Part shown: in pieces, positions 43,165-52,353 of the stretch | Position numbering within the stretch: position 1 is the stretch's first letter | How the letters are laid out: every line of letters starts with the position of its first letter | Assembly (NCBI RefSeq): GCF_000166195.2 | Contig: NZ_CM001403.1 | Coordinates: 5,970,432-6,034,431 of the forward strand | Source: Mucilaginibacter paludis DSM 18603 | Lineage (GTDB): Bacteria > Bacteroidota > Bacteroidia > Sphingobacteriales > Sphingobacteriaceae | DNA: 64,000 nucleotides | Direction of reading: 5' to 3' | Translations under genes and position numbers: made by a program | The notes under the pieces: generated by a model | What the model saw: only the letters and a program-made list of their open reading frames with translations | The model's database searches: none | What the model was told of the DNA's origin: nothing

Positions 43165-43509
43165 CAGGGCAAACGCATTAAAAAAGTTGATTTGATTTTA
43201 TTGACGTAAAAAGGGAAGCCTGCTTGCAAGGGGGCACCTACGGAGCCAAAACTTCTTTTTTTTGTTTGCTATAAACAGGAAGCTCCTACCGGAGCTCTTT
43301 AACCTGTAAGCACGTAGCAGGATTATCTGAAAAAACCGTAAACTTTTTTCAGGACGATACAGTTCCCTATAACCAGTAAGCTCTCACCAGAGCTCTTTAA
43401 CGGTTTGTTTTTGACTCCAACGGAGTCGCCTGTTTATAGGAAAAACGCTTTTAACCTGTCTTTGGCTCCGTAAGGTGCCTCCTCTTATTTTTTTGATGCG
43501 TTTGCCCTG
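43165..43509. repeat. Nested inverted-repeat element (about 345 bp, non-coding)
   Basis: Paired arms nest around one centre: CAGGGCAAACGCAT (43165-43178) with 43496-43509; ACGGAGCCAAA (43240-43250) with 43461-43471; CTATAAACAGG (43269-43279) with 43429-43439; and CTGAAAAAA (43327-43335) with 43344-43352. Three small hairpins sit between (GCTCC/GGAGC at 43282-43295, GCTCT/AGAGC at 43380-43393, GACTCC/GGAGTC at 43413-43427). No protein frame. It could be a miniature inverted-repeat transposable element or a structured RNA. Confidence 0.75.
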
Positions 43510-43719
43510 TAAAAAAGTGCAGGGCGTTTTTTTGCAATTACGGAAGTGCCATTTACAGGGTTCTGTGAGGTAAGGTAAAGTTGCGCCGTTTTTATGCCTG
43601 CAATTGGGGCATAATACATTAATAGTTTTAAAAATTTGGTAATTATGTCCATATTTAACGGTAAGCTATGCTAACGCCCGATTTTTAAAAAGAAAATTGT
43701 TAACCAAATAAATATCAAG

Positions 43720-44817
43720 GTGAAATTAACCGCATTCGAGATCTATAAATATTCCATCCCCATCGAGCCGTTTACCATCGCTACCGGTACCATGCATTTT
43801 GCGCAAAATATATTGGTAAGGGCACATACAGATGCCGGTATAACCGGGCTTGGCGAGTGCTCTGCCTTCCCGATGATTGTTGGCGAAACCCAGGCTACAG
43901 GTTACGAGATGGCTAAGGATTTTGCTGCCATTTGGAAGGGGAAAAGTGCGGATGATATAGCGGGCCGTTTGGCCGAACTGCATTTATATACCGCCGGTAA
44001 CTATACCATTAAAAGCGCCTTTGATATGCTGCTTTATGATATAGCGGCTAAACAGGCGGGGCAGCCCCTTTACCAATACTTAGGCGGCGAAAGAAGAAAG
44101 ATTGAAACCGATGTAACAATAGGCATTGATACCGCCGAAAATATGGCTGCCTCGGCAGTAAAATTTCAGGATCAGGGTTTTAATATCATCAAAGTAAAAC
44201 TGGGCAAAAGCCCGGCTGCCGATCTGGAACGTATAGCAAGTATCCGAAAAGCTATCAGGCCGGAAACCCAGATCCGCATTGATGCCAACCAGGGCTGGAC
44301 ATTTGAAGAAGCCGTTTATACCCTTGGCCAGCTGGCCCAATACAATATTGCTTTTTGTGAGCAACCCATGCGTACCTATAACGACGAGTTGCTGCCGGAG
44401 CTTTGCCAACTATCGCCCATCCCCATCATGGCCGACGAAAGTGTTTATACCCACAGGGATGCGCAGCGGATATTAAAAAACAAGGCCGCCAGATACATCA
44501 ATATTAAATTTGCCAAAAGCGGCGGAATAAACGAAGCGATACTGATTAACCAGGTGGCAGAGCAGCAAGGTGTTGCTTGTATGCTGGGCAGCATGATGGA
44601 GAGCAGGCTGGCTTTAACAGCCAACGTGCATTTTGCCATGGCTTTTACCAACCTGGCATTTTTTGACCTGGATACCTGCCTGCTGGGGCAACTGGCAGAC
44701 CCTGTAACAGGCGGCTTTAAATATAATGGTATGCAGCTTGAAATTACCGATGCGCCCGGAATTGGCGCCGATGTTGAACAGGGATACCTGGATAAGCTGG
44801 AGCACATTACCATTTAA
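43720..44817 (+). CDS. Dipeptide epimerase, enolase superfamily (L-Ala-D/L-Glu epimerase type)
   Basis: This 365-residue enzyme starts at the GTG at 43720. The catalytic KxK motif is K158-V-K160, the metal ligands are D188 (IRIDANQGW), E214 (FCEQP) and D239 (ADESV), and the second catalytic lysine is K263 (NIKFAKSGG). These match the muconate-lactonising subgroup that epimerises dipeptides such as L-Ala-D-Glu from peptidoglycan. It is eight bases from the PLP-enzyme gene and followed by a PBP4 gene, which supports murein-peptide recycling. Exact dipeptide specificity is not readable. Confidence 0.88.
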   Translation: MKLTAFEIYKYSIPIEPFTIATGTMHFAQNILVRAHTDAGITGLGECSAFPMIVGETQATGYEMAKDFAAIWKGKSADDIAGRLAELHLYTAGNYTIKSAFDMLLYDIAAKQAGQPLYQYLGGERRKIETDVTIGIDTAENMAASAVKFQDQGFNIIKVKLGKSPAADLERIASIRKAIRPETQIRIDANQGWTFEEAVYTLGQLAQYNIAFCEQPMRTYNDELLPELCQLSPIPIMADESVYTHRDAQRILKNKAARYINIKFAKSGGINEAILINQVAEQQGVACMLGSMMESRLALTANVHFAMAFTNLAFFDLDTCLLGQLADPVTGGFKYNGMQLEITDAPGIGADVEQGYLDKLEHITI

Positions 44818-44825
44818 CGGATGCT

Positions 44826-45899
44826 ATGGCAAGAGAATTGGATAATTTATACTTAGACGGAAAGCCGGGCCGTACCGCTGTAGTGAACGGTAAGGAGTTT
44901 GTCTTTTTTTCGGGTTATAATTACTTAGGGATGAATGCCGAGCCCGAGTTTATGGATCTGGTGCTGCAAGGTGCCGATAAGTATGGCTGGCTTTTTCCAT
45001 CGTCCAGAATCTCCAATACACGCTTGTCTGTTTACGAGGAGTGCGAAGCCTTACTTGCGCAACTTACCGGCAGCGAGGGGGCTGTATTATTGCCATCGGG
45101 CTTTGCTGCGGGGCGGCTGGCTACATCATACCATCAGGGTAAGGTGCATAATGCGCCAGGCTCGCATCCTGCCATTCTGCAGCATAAATCGGCATTAAAT
45201 AGCTTTAACGACTGGAGCAACTGGGCTTTGCAGCAAACCGGGGATGCCAATTTGGATAACCCATTAATTATAGCCAGCGATTCTGTTAATCCCTTAACGG
45301 CTACCATCTATAATTTCTCTTTCCTGGCCAGCGTTAAAAGTCCGGTATTGGCCATAATTGACGATTCGCATGGCATTGGCGTTATCGGCACAAATGGCGC
45401 CGGTGTAAGTGCCTTGGTGCCGCAAAATAAACATGTGGAATATTTATTTACGTATTCATTATCCAAGGCTTTTGGCATTTCGGGTGGTGCCATAAGCTGT
45501 TCAAAAGAACAGGTAACAGCCTTTAAAAACAGGCCCGAGTATTCGGCGGTTACGCCTTTGTCGCCAGCACAGGTATTTGCGTTTAACCAGGGCCAGCATA
45601 TTTACGCCAGGCAACGGGAGAGGCTGATGCAGAACATTACCTATTTTGAAAACTGCATCAAGGATATGCCGGGTATACAGCACCATGCGGGTTTGCCGGT
45701 ATTTGTGTTACCAACTTTAATGGACGAAGGTGTTTTTTTGGATGCCGGAATACTGATCTCATCATTTGCTTATCCCGACCCTATGGGCCAAACACTTAAA
45801 CGTGTGGTGTTAAATGCCTTGCATACCCCCCGCGATCTGGATTTTTTGGCATCTGTTTTGCAAATGGCTTACCAGGCATCGCCATCCCTTTTTCCCTAA
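44826..45899 (+). CDS. PLP-dependent alpha-oxoamine synthase-like aminotransferase
   Basis: This 357-residue fold-type I PLP enzyme of the KBL/AONS/SPT type has the cofactor-contact motif DDSHGIG (179-185) and Schiff-base lysine K214 in SLSKAFGISGG. The N-terminus lacks the extended arm of BioF, and it is slightly shorter than typical AONS (about 385). No biotin genes are near. It sits eight bases after the dipeptide epimerase, so it may act on an amino acid from murein peptides or be a housekeeping Kbl-like gene. The true reaction is open. Confidence 0.85.
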   Translation: MARELDNLYLDGKPGRTAVVNGKEFVFFSGYNYLGMNAEPEFMDLVLQGADKYGWLFPSSRISNTRLSVYEECEALLAQLTGSEGAVLLPSGFAAGRLATSYHQGKVHNAPGSHPAILQHKSALNSFNDWSNWALQQTGDANLDNPLIIASDSVNPLTATIYNFSFLASVKSPVLAIIDDSHGIGVIGTNGAGVSALVPQNKHVEYLFTYSLSKAFGISGGAISCSKEQVTAFKNRPEYSAVTPLSPAQVFAFNQGQHIYARQRERLMQNITYFENCIKDMPGIQHHAGLPVFVLPTLMDEGVFLDAGILISSFAYPDPMGQTLKRVVLNALHTPRDLDFLASVLQMAYQASPSLFP

Positions 45900-45969
45900 A
45901 TTATCATCTATATTTCATTTATCCGCACTGCGCATGGTTCAATATTTTACCTCTTTCTTTAATTTCAGG

Positions 45970-47301
45970 ATGATTAAAAAAATAACATTAAGCAGTTTAT
46001 GCACGCTTATCCTGCTTTTTTGCTTAAGCCAAACAGTGCTTGCACAACGGGTTCCGAAACGAAAGATCCGTAAACTGATCCGGCAGTCTGAAATTAACCG
46101 CGACCATTTTACCGGCTTTGCTTTGTATGATCCTGAAAAGAAGAAAATGGTTTATGAGTTGAATGCCGATAAGTATTTTATACCGGCATCTAACACCAAG
46201 CTCTACACCTTTTACGCGTGTTTGCAAATGCTGGGCGACTCGATACCCGGGCTGCGCTACGTGGTTAAAGGCGATTCATTGATTTTTTGGGGAACCGGCG
46301 ATCCTGCTTTTCTGCACTCCACGCTAAAATCTACCAAGGCGTTTGATTTGTTGAAGAACGCCCCGCAAAAGCTATTTTACTGCGCATCAAATTATAACGG
46401 CAATTTTTACGGTGTGGGATGGCCCTATGATAATTATAGCGATTACTACCAGGCCGAAATAACCGCTATGCCGCTTGAAGATAATGTGGCTGTAATTAAA
46501 GCAGACAAGCAGGGAGGCTTGCAAATTATACCATCTTATTTAAAAAGGTATTTGCAGGCCGATAGTACTTATCATCCCCCCAAATTTACCGTACACCGCG
46601 ATTTGGCATCCAACCAATTCAAGTACCCGGTACGCCCTGTTCCGCCCAACTTTCATGAAGAGATTCCATGGAAAACCAGTGCCGAATTAACGCTGGCTTT
46701 GCTGGAAGACACGCTTAAAAGATCAATCAACCTGATTGATCTGAAAATGCCTGCCGATGCCAAGCTATTGTACAGTGCCGCTGCCGATTCTGTTTACAAA
46801 CGGATGCTTTTGCCCAGTGATAATTTTATAGCCGAGCAATTATTGCTGGTATGCTCATCCACACTTGGGGGTGGTATGTTAAGTATAGAGGCGGCCATTG
46901 CTTACTGCAAGAAGAATTTGATGAACGATTTACCCGACGAGCCCCAATGGGTGGATGGCTCCGGCTTATCAAGGCAAAATCTTTTCACGCCCAGAACCAC
47001 CATTGCCCTGTTGGTAAAAATACAGGATAAAGTAGCTAACGAGCAGAAGCTGCACTCGTTGTTACCCACCGGTGGCATCTCTGGCACGTTAAAAAATGCT
47101 TATCAAACCGATAAGGGTATTCCTTTTGTTTGGGGCAAAACAGGTACGCTGAATAACAACCATAACCAAAGTGGCTACCTCATTACCCGTAAAGGTAAAA
47201 GGTTATTGTTTTGCTACATGAACAACAATTACACCCGCCCAACAGCGGATATACGTAATGAGATGGTACGGGTAATGACCGAGATTCATAACCGTTTTTG
47301 A
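45970..47301 (+). CDS. D-alanyl-D-alanine carboxypeptidase/endopeptidase (PBP4, S13 family)
   Basis: This 443-residue periplasmic penicillin-binding protein starts at the ATG at 45970 (MIKKITL). Earlier in-frame ATGs lie inside the preceding gene or give no clean signal. The signal peptide covers residues 1-26 (hydrophobic TLSSLCTLILLFCL). Active-site motifs are SNTK (74-77, with nucleophile S74), SDN (in PSDNFIAEQ) and KTG (in WGKTGTLN). It trims or cleaves peptidoglycan stem peptides. It is third in a run with the epimerase and PLP enzyme. Confidence 0.9.
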   Translation: MIKKITLSSLCTLILLFCLSQTVLAQRVPKRKIRKLIRQSEINRDHFTGFALYDPEKKKMVYELNADKYFIPASNTKLYTFYACLQMLGDSIPGLRYVVKGDSLIFWGTGDPAFLHSTLKSTKAFDLLKNAPQKLFYCASNYNGNFYGVGWPYDNYSDYYQAEITAMPLEDNVAVIKADKQGGLQIIPSYLKRYLQADSTYHPPKFTVHRDLASNQFKYPVRPVPPNFHEEIPWKTSAELTLALLEDTLKRSINLIDLKMPADAKLLYSAAADSVYKRMLLPSDNFIAEQLLLVCSSTLGGGMLSIEAAIAYCKKNLMNDLPDEPQWVDGSGLSRQNLFTPRTTIALLVKIQDKVANEQKLHSLLPTGGISGTLKNAYQTDKGIPFVWGKTGTLNNNHNQSGYLITRKGKRLLFCYMNNNYTRPTADIRNEMVRVMTEIHNRF

Positions 47302-47444
47302 AATTGGGTTGATAGGAGGGGGAGGGCTATACAAAAGGTTATGGCGTAATGTTATCCTGCTTTTGTTGAAGGTTTATTAGTGTGGTTTTATGGTGGCGTA
47401 CTTTTAAGTTGTTGATTGTCAATGTCTAATTCCTCTCCATTATG

Positions 47445-47608
47445 TCATCCCGACGCGAGGAGGGATCTTCTAAAAGCGGTAAGTATGCAGCATATCGGGT
47501 GCGTTGATTGTCAATCGCTTATTTTGCGTTAATAAATCAGTATTCTTAATTTAAAACATCGGCCCGCTCAGTCGCCGCAGAAGAGGCCCCTCCCAACCCT
47601 CCCCGGTA
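47445..47608. repeat. Cluster of dispersed repeats upstream of the GH2 gene, left part
   Basis: TGTCATCCCGACGCGAGGAG (47442-47461) is followed by a partial copy of the long repeat (about 47500-47580, matching 30240-30330). Then comes CCTCCCAACCCTCCCCGGTA (47589-47608), the left part of a CCTCCCCGG repeat split by the element beginning at 47609. No gene is visible in 47302-47608. Confidence 0.65.
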
Positions 47609-48194
47609 GGCTACGGTGTACCCACATCTTTTAGGTAAAACCCCATCGGGGTTAAAGCTTTGTAGAATATTGGCGAAATGGAGTTTGCGTGGTTAGGTAC
47701 GCTACTTCTTCGCTTTTTTATAACCGCAGTTCAAGAAAACGGAGCATCATACGGTTGATATGTGTCGTACCTACGACCAATATCATTAAGTTAAAATTGA
47801 TTGCTTACAAGTTGATGGTCCATTCACACAAAGCCGACAATGCGCTAACAAACAGGATATTATAATACAAAATCTCTGCGCTTTATAATCGCTCGTATAG
47901 AACACACCCCTCCACCCCTCTCAAGAGGGGAATCGCACGGGCCGCTGCTTTTTTTTTATATTGCATTGATAGTGAGCGAATTTATTCAGATCCCCTCTCG
48001 AGGGGGCGGGTTTGGCAAGCGCGGCTGCAGGGGTGTGTTCACCGTGCGACTAACTCTGCAACCTGCGTGAACGGCTTAAATAATGGTAGCGTACCTACGG
48101 GCACTAAACGTTTTGTGATTGATCATTTCTACCGGGCTTTTACTCCTAACGGAGTAGCTTAATCGCATCCAAAAGATGTGGATACACGGTAGCC
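47609..48194. repeat. Miniature inverted-repeat element (about 586 bp) with nested repeats
   Basis: Ends GGCTACGGTGTACCCACATC (47609-47628) and its near complement ending 48194 match at about 22 of 25 bases. The flanks CCGGTAG and CCGGTAT suggest a six-base target duplication inside a CCTCCCCGG repeat. Inside are hairpins such as ACCCCATCGGGGT, ACTCCTAACGGAGT and GGTAGCGTACCTACGG, and a copy of the CCCCTCTCAAGAGGGG repeat (47890-47938) with its partner at 47990-48045. No open frame of note, so no transposase. It resembles a MITE. Confidence 0.65.
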
Positions 48195-48300
48195 CGGTAT
48201 GGAGGGCTTAAAAAGTCTCCCCGACCGGGGGTGATTATGCACTGTGTTTGTTTTTTTTTGGGTGTGCATGAGCGCTACGCTGTTTAGAGGGGGCTTTTGT
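48195..48300. repeat. CCTCCCCGG-type repeat, right part
   Basis: GGTATGGAGGGCTTAAAAAG and TCTCCCCGACCGGGGGTGAT continue the repeat interrupted at 47609. A TTTGGGTGTGCATGAGCGCT insert, also present at 36195-36215, precedes the terminal GAGGGGGCTTTT. The GH2 start at 48411 follows about 110 bases later. Confidence 0.6.
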
Positions 48301-48410
48301 TTTTTCTGGTGTGAATGATTTTTAGTACCCGCACAAAATGTCAATAACCCCAATTTTTTTGTGATGTAATATTTACATTAGCTGTATTTATAAACCAAAT
48401 TATTGCCCCG

Positions 48411-50265
48411 ATGAAAAACCTCTGTATCCTGTTATGCTTTACGGTTTTATATTTTAATTCATCAGCCCAGGATACTGGCCGGAAAACGGAAAACTTCAAC
48501 CAGAATTGGCTGTTCCATTTAGGGAATGTAAACAATGGGCAAGACATCAATATTGATGACGCTAACTGGCGGAAACTAAATTTGCCCCACGACTGGAGTA
48601 TTGAAGGCGAATTTAGCAAGTATAATCCCGCAACGCCCGAAGGAGGTGCATTACCGGGTGGCATAGCTTGGTATCGTAAAGATTTTTTAATACCCAACGC
48701 CGATAAAAATAAACTGGTATACATTGGTTTTGACGGTGTTTATCAAAAAAGCGATGTTTGGATAAACGGCCATCATCTGGGTTTCAGGCCCAATGGCTAT
48801 ATCTCGTTTCAATATGATTTGTCGCCTTATTTAAAATTTGACGGTCAGAAAAATACCATAGCCGTAAAGGTTGATAATGCCAGCCAGCCTAACTCGCGTT
48901 GGTACTCAGGCTCGGGCATCTATCGCAATGTATGGCTAACTACCACCAATAGTGTGGCCATTAACCATTGGGGTACTTTTGTAAGCACACCAAAAGTTAA
49001 CCAGCAGTTGGCTCAGGTTAGTTTAAAAGTTTGTGTTAAACAAAACGGAAGCGTTTTGCAACATGTTGATTTAACGAGCCGTATTTACAATGCCGAGGGG
49101 AAGTTGATAGCAACAAAAACCACGGCTAATGTATCAATTAAAGATAGTTTAACAACGGTAAGTCAAAATTTTGATGTCGTAAAGCCTGTATTATGGTCGG
49201 TGGATAAACCTTATTTGTATAAAATAATTACAAAGGTGCTTAACAAGCAGGCTGTTGTTGATCAATATGAAACACGCTTAGGCATAAGGTATTTTAATTT
49301 TGATGCTGATAAAGGTTTTTCGCTAAATGGAAAGCCAATGAAAATTTTGGGTGTGTGCGATCATCACGATTTGGGCAGTTTAGGTGCGGCAATAAACTAC
49401 CGTGCTTTGGAGCGCCAGCTCCAAATTTTAAAAGCTATGGGATGCAATGCCATCCGTACATCGCATAACCCTCCGGCTCCGGAATTGCTTGATCTAACGG
49501 ATCAGTTAGGCTTCATCGTAATGGACGAGGCTTTTGATTGCTGGCAAAAGGGTAAAGTGAAGTACGATTATCACTTGTATTTTAATGCTTGGCATAAACG
49601 CGACCTGGAAGACCAGGTGTTAAGGGACCGGAACCATCCCTCGGTGATGATGTGGAGCATCGGAAACGAGATACCCCAACAATCAGACACCAGCGGGTTC
49701 CGGATAGCACGCGAACTTGCCAATATCATTCATAATTTAGATACAACAAGACCTATTACAGCGGCCAATAATAATCCGGATACCCGCAATCAAATTATTA
49801 AATCGGGCGCGGTAGATCTGGTTGGTTATAATTATCATCACAGCGATCTTCCTCATTTTCATGACCGTTATCCCGGTAAAAAATTTATAGGTACCGAAAC
49901 TACTTCGGCCTTAGAAACAAGAGGGATCTACGATATGCCATCGGATAGTATCCGCAGGTGGCCTACTAAGGACGCCGCCTTGATGAACGCCGATTTTACC
50001 GTATCTGCTTACGATAATGTTTCTGCCGACTGGGGATCAACTCACGAGGAAACCTGGAAGGTGATCAAAAAGTACGACTTTTTATCAGGCATGTTTATCT
50101 GGACCGGTTTTGATTACCTGGGCGAGCCAACACCCTATAGGTGGCCCGCGCGCAGTTCATATTTTGGGATTGTAGATCTGGCCGGTTTCCCGAAGGATGT
50201 ATATTATATGTATCAATCCGAATGGACAAAAACGCCGGTGCTCCATATCTTCCCCCATTGGAACT
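48411..50265 (+). pseudogene. GH2 beta-galactosidase, 5' part, disrupted by the IS
   Basis: The frame opens with a signal peptide (MKNLCILLCFTVLYFNSSA, then Q). The N-terminal GH2 sugar-binding domain (NWLFHLGNV; LPHDWSIEGEF; YRKDF) and immunoglobulin-like domain are followed by the TIM barrel. The acid/base is E420 (SIGNEIP) and the nucleophile E496 (FIGTETTSA). The frame then runs into the IS at 50266 and stops at 50268-50270 after HIFPHWNS. Excising the IS and one 11-bp duplicate joins HWN to WEAGKMVDIWAYYNN at 51803 in frame, giving 801 residues. The truncated product keeps the catalytic domain but loses the C-terminal DUF4982/Ig-like part. Confidence 0.93.
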
Positions 50266-51791
50266 CATAGCCGTCAATTTAAGTAGCTGTACTCATATAT
50301 TGTTGATTTTCAGTTATTTAATTTTTAGGCGCGGTTTGCCCGCATGGGCAAACCTATGTATTTTTACTCTCATATTTTTCGTTTTTTAAGGCGGGGAGGT
50401 TTAGATGACCCCGCCTTTCTTATTTTTGTTTAACTATCTAAATATAGTATTTAAATATCTAATAATCAAATACTTATTACAATTTCTTCTATTTTTAACC
50501 TATGTTTTCTGTGCTCTTTTGAAAGGTGCTTTAAGTTTAATTTCTCCAACAGAGCTAACCACTTTGAGCATATCCCTAAAAGCTGCGCTCGCAATTCTTC
50601 TTTCGTAGAAGCGATTAGTCGATGCACCTTTAAAACACTAATTTGACCTATCTTACCGATAGCCATGCATATTTTCCAACTCAAAACTGCCCAGATCAAC
50701 TTACTGTATAATATACTGGTTATACGATCCGAACTTCCTTTGGGGAACGTGTGTATCTTTAAAAACGACTTCCATGCTTTAAAAACCAATTCTATCTGCC
50801 ATCGCAGGTGATATAACTTTTGGATCAATTCAGCGCTATATTTTTCGCTCACCAGGTTGGTAACAATAAAGTTAAACCCTGCCCGCTCTTTGAATCCCTT
50901 ACTGGTGGTACTGCCTTTCTTTTTATTGTACTTTTCAGTATTGGCTATCCGCCTTGCCTTGAGCTCTTCACTTACCGGTTCTATTATTATCCTTACCGGC
51001 ATTTTATCAGCTCCGATATATACCTGTTGATCAAATACGCCGGTTATGCCTTGTAGTTTCGACAACTCTAACTTTTGGTATTGGTCGTCCTTTAATAGAT
51101 AAATCGTTGTTTTCGGACATAATTTATTAATAAAGAAAGCTTTGACTTTGTTAATATTGTTCATATAACTCAAGTGAGTGTAACCCAGATCTCTCATATA
51201 TAATACCCCCGGCTGAATTGATGCCTTGTCCAGATGACTCTCACCCTGGTCATTTGCGTTGGCCGGAGTTACTTTGATATCGCTTTTACCACTTTTGATT
51301 TCAAATTCAAATTGTACAGATGCTCCCGCTTTCATCCCACTTCCTTTTGTTCCGGGGAATGTCTCTGCAATAACTTCCGGCAACGCGAAACGGGTGGAAT
51401 CTTTGATACGGATCTCCAACCCTTGTGTTTGTTCTTGCGGTAACTCAACTGCTATTAATTGCTCAAAAACGGCTTGTACAAATTTTGTCATATTGCTGTG
51501 ATGTCTTTGATGCAATGCCTGCTTCGAAATATCAAGCCCATCCCTCCGCATTAACTGCATACTCATGCCGTTAAACGATTGATCTCCATCAAATAACGCC
51601 ATATCCAATAGTTCCTTGCCTCCCACTTTTCGTTTGCGTTGTATAGCCTCTGTTTTACGGGCCAGGCCATCTAACACCGTTGGTTCAAATAGTTCCGAAC
51701 TCATTCGCTCGAATAATGACTGCAATTTTGCAGTTCCGATTCTTGCTCTAAAAAAATTTTATCCCTTTTTTTTCTAAAGTTGACGGCTATG
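50266..51791 (-). mobile_element. IS4-family insertion sequence, copy 2 (1526 bp), inside the GH2 gene
   Basis: It has the same length and ends as copy 1 (CATAGCCGTCAA...), in opposite orientation. The target duplication CCATTGGAACT (11 bp) lies at 50255-50265 and 51792-51802. The perfect duplication and the exactly restorable host frame point to a recent insertion. Copy 1 has a 10-bp duplication, so target length varies as in several IS4 groups. Confidence 0.96.
50466..51704 (-). CDS. IS4-family DDE transposase, copy 2
   Basis: The protein is identical to copy 1 (412 residues from the ATG at 51704, or 419 from a TTG at 51725). At least five third-position differences from copy 1 were seen by eye (for example AAG/AAA, CAG/CAA, GGC/GGG, TCT/TCC, GAG/GAA), all silent. 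The catalytic acidic residues and YREK motif are present. Confidence 0.95.
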   Translation of the reverse strand: MSSELFEPTVLDGLARKTEAIQRKRKVGGKELLDMALFDGDQSFNGMSMQLMRRDGLDISKQALHQRHHSNMTKFVQAVFEQLIAVELPQEQTQGLEIRIKDSTRFALPEVIAETFPGTKGSGMKAGASVQFEFEIKSGKSDIKVTPANANDQGESHLDKASIQPGVLYMRDLGYTHLSYMNNINKVKAFFINKLCPKTTIYLLKDDQYQKLELSKLQGITGVFDQQVYIGADKMPVRIIIEPVSEELKARRIANTEKYNKKKGSTTSKGFKERAGFNFIVTNLVSEKYSAELIQKLYHLRWQIELVFKAWKSFLKIHTFPKGSSDRITSILYSKLIWAVLSWKICMAIGKIGQISVLKVHRLIASTKEELRAQLLGICSKWLALLEKLNLKHLSKEHRKHRLKIEEIVISI

Positions 51792-51802
51792 CCATTGGAA
51801 CT

Positions 51803-52353
51803 GGGAGGCGGGTAAAATGGTTGACATATGGGCCTACTACAATAATGCCGACGAGGTGGAGCTTTTTTTAAATGGCAAATCGCTTGGCGTAAAAAGAAAA
51901 AAAGGCGACGACCTGCATGTGATGTGGCACGTCAAGTTTGAACCTGGAACTTTAAAAGCTATATCCCGGAAAAACGGGAAAATAGTTTTGGAGCGTGAAA
52001 TAAAAACTGCCGGTATCCCTGCAAAAATCGAGTTGATAGCCGATAGGAAAAGTATCCTATCCAACGGAAACGATCTTTCGTTTGTAACCGCCCGGATAGT
52101 GGATAAGGATGGAAACATCGTTCCTTACGCTGATAATAAAATTAACTTTAAAATTGATGACGAAGCTGCTATTGCCGGTGTTGATAACGGCGATCCGCTT
52201 AGTCACGAGTCATTTAAATCCAACAGCCGCAATGCCTTTCATGGTTTAGCGCTGGCTATCATCCAGGCCCGGCTAAAGCCAGGCAGCGTAAATTTAACAG
52301 CCAGCTCTGCGGGCTTGGCGCCTGCTACTGTGCAAATTGTATTGCATCAGTAG
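51803..52353 (+). pseudogene. GH2 beta-galactosidase, 3' part (C-terminal domains)
   Basis: This is the continuation of the 5' part after the IS. The first coding bases (WEAGKMVDIWAYYNNADEVELFLNGKSLG) form a DUF4982-type domain, typical of Bacteroidota GH2 enzymes, followed by an Ig-like domain (ARIVDKDGNIVPYADNKINF). The stop is TAG at 52351-52353. An ATG at 51817 could start a 178-residue orphan, but no promoter is evident, so it is more likely silent. Confidence 0.93.

Noticed and set aside
43092..43229. In-frame extension of the M14 peptidase upstream of 43091
   Set aside because: It lies in the arm of the nested inverted-repeat element at 43165-43509 and adds hydrophobic sequence unlike a homologous N-terminus; the ATG at 43091 is preferred.
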